Of a stretch of DNA of 64,000 nt, positions 58,665 through 64,000 are shown one piece after another (the first letter of the stretch is position 1; every line of letters begins with the position of its first letter). The DNA is from Mugil cephalus (lineage: Eukaryota; Chordata; Actinopteri; Mugiliformes; Mugilidae), in contig NC_061789.1 of assembly GCF_022458985.1 (NCBI RefSeq), positions 6,924,357-6,988,356 of the forward strand, read 5' to 3'. Below the pieces are notes generated by a model. It was not told the DNA's origin, ran no database searches, and worked only from the letters and a program-made list of their open reading frames with translations. The translations under genes and the position numbers were made by a program.

Positions 58665-59369
58665 ACTTCATTGCTTCCTGCTATTTACATTTGCACAATG
58701 AGTAAAAAAAACACAGAATCAGTTTGTGTGTTGGCACATTAAACAGCAATCATTATTCTACCAGGGGCAAATGTTATAATAACAATGCTCCCCTCCATTT
58801 ACATGATAACAATCACACAACGATAACAAAATTTCAAGTCTCCGTTTAACCAAAAACAAAAATTTACTAAACTCAAAGAATACTTAACGCTGGTATGCAT
58901 ACAAAATAAAAAATAGACAGGTAAGAAGCTGTAGAGCACAAGCAGGTCGTAGTGTAGAGTCAGAAAAATATAATAAACCGGTGAATGTATAGGCGAACAT
59001 ACCCGTGTATCGGCCTATACCGATACCAAAATGCAAATATCGGTCCGATATATGTCAGTATTTTTTATTTTTTTTTTGGTAAACCTGTTGATACAAGGAA
59101 GGATGACTTTCATGTTGTTTCAAAATCCCAATGCAAATCATCAGACAAGGCACAACTTGTGTATTTTTTGTGAGTCTTTGCTAACTGAAGAACAGTTCCT
59201 AACTGACAGTTTTGACATGTTTCCCTTTCAGAAATGCTCTCCTGCATTCATATTGTAACAAGCAGCAGAAGCAAGGTGCTTTTACCCAGAAAACTGCTGC
59301 TCCCTCGGATATTCTTTCCTCTGTAACCCTAGAGACAATTGTCCCTCTAGATCATCAGAATTCAGTCAC

Positions 59370-60010
59370 ATTGAAGAGTTCTCAGGCATGAACGTCCTTT
59401 TTAAGGTCATGCCACAGCATCTCAATAGGAGTCAGGTCAGGACTTTGACTAGGCCACTCCAAAGTCTTCATTTAGTTTTTCTTCAATCATTCAGAGGTGG
59501 ACTTGCTGGTATGCTTTGGATCATTGTCCTGCCTCAGAACCCAAGTTCACTTTAGCTTGAGGTCACAAACCGATGGCTGGCCGTTCTCCTTCAGGGTTTT
59601 TCCCAAAAGACTTGGGGATCATCAAGATGTTTTCTGGCAAAACTGAGACGAGTCTGGCCATTTTAGCCTAGCCTCTTTCTTGTGGTCATGAACACTATCC
59701 TTAACTGAAGCAAGGCCTGCAGTTCTTTGGATGTTGTTGTGGGGTCTTTTGTGAACTTTTGGATGAGTTGTCTCTGTGCTTATTTTGGGGTAATTTTGGT
59801 CGGCCGGCCATTCCTGGTAAGGTTCACCAGTGTTCCATGTTTTCTCCATTTCCATTTTCACTCGAGCCCCAAATCTTTAGAAAATGCTTCATAACCTTTA
59901 CCACACTGATAGGTCTCAATCACGTTCTTTCTCATTTCATCCTGAATTTCTTTGGATCTCAGCACGACTTTAACTGCTTGGTCTATCCCAGATGTCCGGC
60001 ACATAGTAGC
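59370..60010 (-). pseudogene. Tc1-type transposase relic
   Basis: On the minus strand, after frameshifts, the DNA-binding part of a teleost Tc1-like transposase is visible: KTWNTGEPYQEWPADQNYPK, then KRPHNNIQRTAGLASVKDSV and HDHKKEARLKW. These correspond to the paired helix-turn-helix region (usual wording GTVVNLPRSGRPTKITPR, SVHDSTIRKRL). The plus strand carries the familiar 'ttggatcattgtcctgc' of the catalytic part. A remnant of one end ('ggggaaacatcttagtggg') lies at 60,868-60,890. Inactive. Confidence 0.7.
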
Positions 60011-60111
60011 TTGTTTCTGGGGAGGTGGACGTCAGGCTACGCTGTTAGGGTCTGTATAGAAGCCTAGGCAGAGGCCTAAACCGCCTATTGGGTGTTGTAT
60101 TTGTGGTCAAA

Positions 60112-60190
60112 GGTCAAAATTTAGCCCAGAGGTGTCAAACTCACTTTAGTTCAAGGGCCATATCCAAGTTCTCTCTTCGCAGATACATGA
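60112..60190. repeat. hAT-type terminal fragment
   Basis: 'cagaggtgtcaaactcactt' followed by 'agttcaagggccatat' matches the terminal inverted repeat wording common to teleost hAT elements. The partner end was not found. Confidence 0.45.
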
Positions 60191-60194
60191 CCTT

Positions 60195-61216
60195 ACAGAT
60201 GACGCTAAAAGGATATAGCACTGAGGGTCACCAAGGAAATAATAGTTCATTGTGAACCTGTGTCTGTACCAGATTTAATGGGACATCCCATCAATAATTG
60301 TTGATTTCACTCTGAATGGAGAGAGTGTAAATTGCTAGACAGTTAATCTAGCTGCTGGATTAAATATCTGAAAATCTTTATGAGATTTCCAATAAGAGGA
60401 TATCAACTGGAAGCTTGGACTATGAAGACAGAATGTAGGACAAAATATAAAGAAGATTGTGGTGGTAGAGTAACACTAATAGGTGGAAAAGGGGGTCTCT
60501 TGGCTGAATCTCTTAAGATGCATTGGAGATAACGTGGGTGATAGTGAGCAGATAGCTTGTGCAATCGTCGGTGTATACTAAATTATTATTTCACATTATG
60601 TTTGGTATGAGAAACATATCTTATCATATATTCAAAGTAAGGATTTTGGGCCGGGCTCTTGTTTTGAATGTTATGCTCCCAAACACACCCATTCAAATCC
60701 AGCATGGCTCAGGGACAGTCAGTCACAAACAATTTGATAAACAGATGTGTCTTTACATAGAGTGACACTGTCTTGCCCTTTGACAGGACGGCTGTGTGAC
60801 TTGTCCAATATCATCCTCTTTTGTATACTTTTCAATAACCATTTCTTCTTAGTGTGTTCTTTTGTCAGGGGGGAAACATCTTAGTGGGTGAATACTTTTT
60901 AAAAAGAGTGTATTTTGCTGCCAATGTGGCTATAATTATGGCTGAATTTTTACTGCTGCGCACTAAAACTATAAGACAGAGCAGGAAAAGGACTGGATGG
61001 AAGGAAGGATCATATTCACAAAATTATTGAAAGAAATGCTCAAATTATTTGGAAATTATTTGGAATTTTGAAAAGAGGCATCACTGTTCAGTCCATAACA
61101 TGTTCAGTTAAGTTTTATGTATTTCCAAACAAAAAAGCAACAATGAAAAACCTGTTAACATCTTTAAATACATATGTATATGTTCTGTGATTCTATGAGT
61201 CCAGAGGAGTTTATGT
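60195..61216. other. Intergenic sequence downstream of COA3
   Basis: No gene recognised. It must contain the COA3 3' UTR on the minus strand just left of 61,217. No clean AATAAA was seen within the first 100 bp. Confidence 0.4.
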
Positions 61217-62983
61217 TCAGGAGTTGGCACCAGTCCGTGGCCCTCGCATAATGTGGATCCTGGCTTCATCATCCAGTTCCTCCACGATTCTCTCCTGCTT
61301 GACAGACAGGATGGTGTAGCTAACTGGACAGCTACAGGTTAGGGAAAAGGAACACAATATAGCCGGCCGATCAGACATAACATTATGACCACCTTCCTAA
61401 TATTGTGTAGGTCTCCCTTGTGTCTCCAAAACGGTTGGGACTCATCAGAGAATGGAAATGGGTCTTCTGAGGGTGTCATGTGGTGTCTGGTAACAGGATG
61501 CGGTTAGTGGGGGGCTTTGGGTCTTATGGGTTGAGGGGAGGGGCCTTAGTGGATTATCCCACAGATACTTGATCAGCTTTTAAACCGTTTTTGTGTGTGT
61601 CAGGTTGCATCCTGCTGGGGATGGCTGCCGCCATCAAAGAATGCCATTGCTATGGGGTGGGGGTGCAGACCCTTACACCGTAGCTGACATGCACCTCCCC
61701 AGAGCAGAATGCAAGAGCTGTGATTGGTCTGCTTGGTAGTACCGTGTTTCTGCTTAAGTGATTGTTTTGGATCAATAAAGATGGAACACACCGAGGAAAG
61801 GTTAACCAGGGAGGTTCAGAGATGCAAACATTTGTATTACTGGTCTTTGGAGAGATTTTGTGTGGTGTTTTTACAGAGTGAGCCAGACTGACGAGCACTC
61901 TGGTATAAATTTCTCTCACTAGTGTTGGCCACGCAAGTTACACAGGTTACATGGTTTATCAACGTACGGAGGGGCCTAGTTTGAGTGCACCCTAAAAAAA
62001 TCCTTACATCCAGGTCCAAAACTTTTCCAGCAGAACATTTTTGTCACGAGATGGTCGATGTTATTTACTTGTGCTGTCAGTGGTTTTCATATTGTGGCTA
62101 ATCGGCGTGTGTACTGTAAATGTAGACAAAGTGTAGTTGTCTTTTCAGTGTCTCATATTTGTATTTTTTAAATGTCGGTTATGTATTTTAAACTGTATAG
62201 AAAAGAGATTAGTAATATATGGGTAAATGAGGGGGAAGGCAGGCTCCAGCCAATCAGATAATAGTTGTAAATATAACTTTCTATTTGGTTTAAAGAAACT
62301 TGTCCTTTATCAGATTAATATACTAATAGGTTTTGTTCAAACACTTCACACACCAAAGAAAAGACACCAAAAATTGAGAGCCCTGTTTTAGCCCCTGAAA
62401 TCTGCACAGACAGTTATATTGCAATTCACAATAATAAAGCCATTTTTAAAAGAAATTAAGTTTCTATTATCTACAAAGTTAACTGCCAAATGTATAAGTC
62501 CCTGGTTTGGGTGGATATGGCCATGCAACAGTCCAATATAATATATCATCACTATAATATTAATTAGCAATTAAGCCCAAATACTCTTCTGCGGAGTATC
62601 TGCGGTATCATACGCATACGGTACTGTCAGTTTGAAGGTCCACTTTATGAAAATTTGGACTTCCCTCTAAATTCTGACTTTATTTCGAGTTTTTCCTCGA
62701 AGCGCATGATGAAAAAAAAAATCCCAATACTCTTACGTACAAATGCAATTGCGCTTGTGTCATGTAAATTACTGTCAGTGACCCTCGTCCTCCTTCCTCC
62801 TCAGTAAAGGATACACATGCCGATCACAAATGCTCCGATAGCCAGGCCCGTCAGCCGGTTCCGGGTTCGGAGCCGCGCTGCGTTCTGCTTCCAGTGGTCC
62901 AGCTCCAGTCTCTGGCGCTGAAGCTGCTTCTGCGCCGCCGTCAGGGCAGGTTTAGCCTCTGCTTCTCCTCCGGTTTCCACCAT
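61217..62983 (-). CDS. coa3: Cytochrome c oxidase assembly factor 3 homologue
   Basis: COA3 (formerly CCDC56) is a small mitochondrial inner-membrane protein that stabilises newly made COX1 during complex IV assembly. Two exons on the minus strand: 62,983-62,815 and 61,323-61,217, joined in phase 1 across a GT-AG intron of 1,491 bp, give 91 residues. The N-terminal part (LTAAQKQLQRQRLELDHW) is charged and helical. RTRNRLTGLAIGAFVIGM at about 39-56 leads into the single membrane span, and FSYTILSVKQERIVEELDDE begins the C-terminal tail. The RTRN-TGL-IGA core and the tail match the vertebrate family. The donor (T|GTATCC) was chosen because it alone restores MFSYTILS at the junction. The intron contains a Tc1-like element. 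I am confident of family and structure. Confidence 0.93.
61362..62112. mobile_element. Tc1/mariner-like non-autonomous element, copy 3, in the COA3 intron
   Basis: Left end 'cagacataacattatgacca'. Right end 'ggttttcatattgtggctaa'. Internal phrases are shared with the copies at 1.4 and 13.9 kb ('gtgtaggtctcccttgt', 'actcatcagagaatg', 'cccacagatacttgatcag'). About 750 bp, including an unrelated middle segment. No transposase frame. Confidence 0.75.
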
Positions 62984-63000
62984 GACTTCTTGTTATGAGA

Positions 63001-63075
63001 TTACAAGTGGACCGGAAGTTCCGCGTCACGTGACCCGGAAAACCGGAGGCGAGTACACGCTTCCGCCATACAGTC
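63001..63075 (-). promoter_or_regulatory. COA3 promoter with Ets sites and E-box palindrome
   Basis: Directly upstream of the start codon on the minus strand. An Ets/GABP (NRF-2) core ACCGGAAGT is at 63,011-63,019, a perfect palindrome GTCACGTGAC (USF/TFE3-type E-box) at 63,025-63,034, and further CCGGAA/CCGGAG cores at 63,035-63,048. The stretch is CpG-rich. GABP sites are a known hallmark of genes for cytochrome oxidase subunits and assembly factors. Symmetric sites would also allow a divergent transcript to the right. Confidence 0.65.
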
Positions 63076-63106
63076 AATGCGCCGCCTACTGTCTGAGGAG
63101 GTCTAC

Positions 63107-63194
<88 letters not shown>
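63107..63194. repeat. (GATA)22 microsatellite
   Basis: Perfect GATA tetranucleotide array of about 88 bp, starting about 60 bp beyond the COA3 promoter sites. Confidence 0.97.
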
Positions 63195-63199
63195 GCCTT

Positions 63200-64000
63200 A
63201 ATATAAAATTATAAATATAAATAGCCTTGGTGTATTAAAAAGGACCCCAGTCTGGCCTTAATATTAGTTAATGACACAGATGTTTCTGCTGAATAAAAAT
63301 ATGAATTTCAAAGTAAAGAACCTCTGCAAAAGGGAGGATGAAGTTTAATGTATTGTGTTGTAAGAATGAACCCAAGAGTTACCCAGAAAGAATTCACTGA
63401 ATGATTTGGAAAGCAGAGGTGGAAAGTAAATAGACAGGATTGAAATGCATTGATGTCATAGATTAACAATGTTACATTTTTAAGCTTTATTGTATTATTA
63501 TTACTATTATTATATTAAGCCGGTGTATATAATGTTTTTTTTGTGATATTCAGATTTGTTCAATAAAGTTAATGGGGAAAACACAACCATGTGAGAGAAT
63601 CAAAGAAGAAATGTGTTGTTGTTTTTTAAGAAATTAAAACTTTATTGGTGCATTGTACAAACATGAAACACTTTGGAACAGCAACGTCAGAGTCACAAAC
63701 TCCAGAAATAAAATTATGAATACATATTTTGCCACGACATTTAGTCACACACCCATTCACATCCTTTTATTTTAAACCCATATTTTATGTCCCACATGTT
63801 CGCTTATAAAAAATAAATCCCATCTCCATCACCAAAAACCTTCTTCTTTCTTTTTTTTCCACACAAACTTTATAAGTGCATTACATACACTTTAGAAAAT
63901 TAAATAATTAACTAACCAAAGTGACAACCGTAAACAAAGGACATTACGTAAATAAAATGACATATTTCTTTGGATTATTTACCCACATTTCACACTTTTT
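63200..64000. other. AT-rich flank, possible 3' end of a minus-strand neighbour
   Basis: No coding exon is visible. On the minus strand 'caccaataaagtttt' (near 63,645) has the form of a polyadenylation signal, so sequence to its right could be the 3' UTR of a neighbouring gene that begins beyond the window. Weakly supported. Confidence 0.25.

Overview
The window looks like nuclear DNA of a ray-finned (teleost) fish. It is AT-leaning and intron-bearing. It is rich in CA/GT and other microsatellites. It carries relics of the DNA transposons and LINEs typical of teleosts: Tc1/mariner, hAT-like, piggyBac, Harbinger and L1-like. The one conserved single-copy gene, COA3, reads as a fish version. 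There is no prokaryotic gene organisation.

Layout. (1) 1-36.9 kb: I can support no cellular gene here. It holds transposon relics (BED-finger fragment at the left edge, Harbinger Myb-like fragment near 33.9 kb), several MITEs including long palindromic ones (7.2-7.8 kb, 11.0-11.4 kb, 15.7-16.0 kb), interstitial TTAGGG tracts, microsatellites and a degenerate minisatellite. (2) 36.9-58.2 kb: a tandem array of secreted double C-type-lectin-domain (CTLD) genes, all on the minus strand. Reading along transcription (right to left) there are eight units: E, a deletion hybrid (55.1 kb), F, D, C, a truncated unit (45.7 kb), B and A. A, C, D and E have intact spliced frames of 257, 252, 252 and 248 codons. 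B has all exons but one in-frame stop. F keeps only exon 1, with a stop. The other two are deletion products. Each coding frame has three exons joined by phase-1 then phase-0 introns, behind a non-coding 5' exon. (3) 58.2-61.2 kb: a Tc1 transposase relic and other repeats. (4) 61.2-63.05 kb: COA3, two exons on the minus strand, with an Ets/E-box promoter and a Tc1-like element in its intron. (5) 63.1-64 kb: a long GATA microsatellite and AT-rich sequence.

The lectins are the main interest. Their predicted products are secreted proteins with a signal peptide and two CTLDs that lack a canonical EPN/QPD sugar-binding motif. Between the nearly identical neighbours C and D, replacements concentrate in the long-loop region of CTLD1 (17 of 36 residues differ, against 14 of the other 216). 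The introns beside it are almost unchanged. Seven of the eight units carry octamer motifs (ATGCAAAT or one-base variants), in most cases two per unit about 100 bp apart, upstream of a TTAAATA-like box. This is reminiscent of immunoglobulin V promoters. I infer an immune-type lectin cluster that is expanding, recombining and diversifying its binding loop. No expression or ligand can be read from the sequence.
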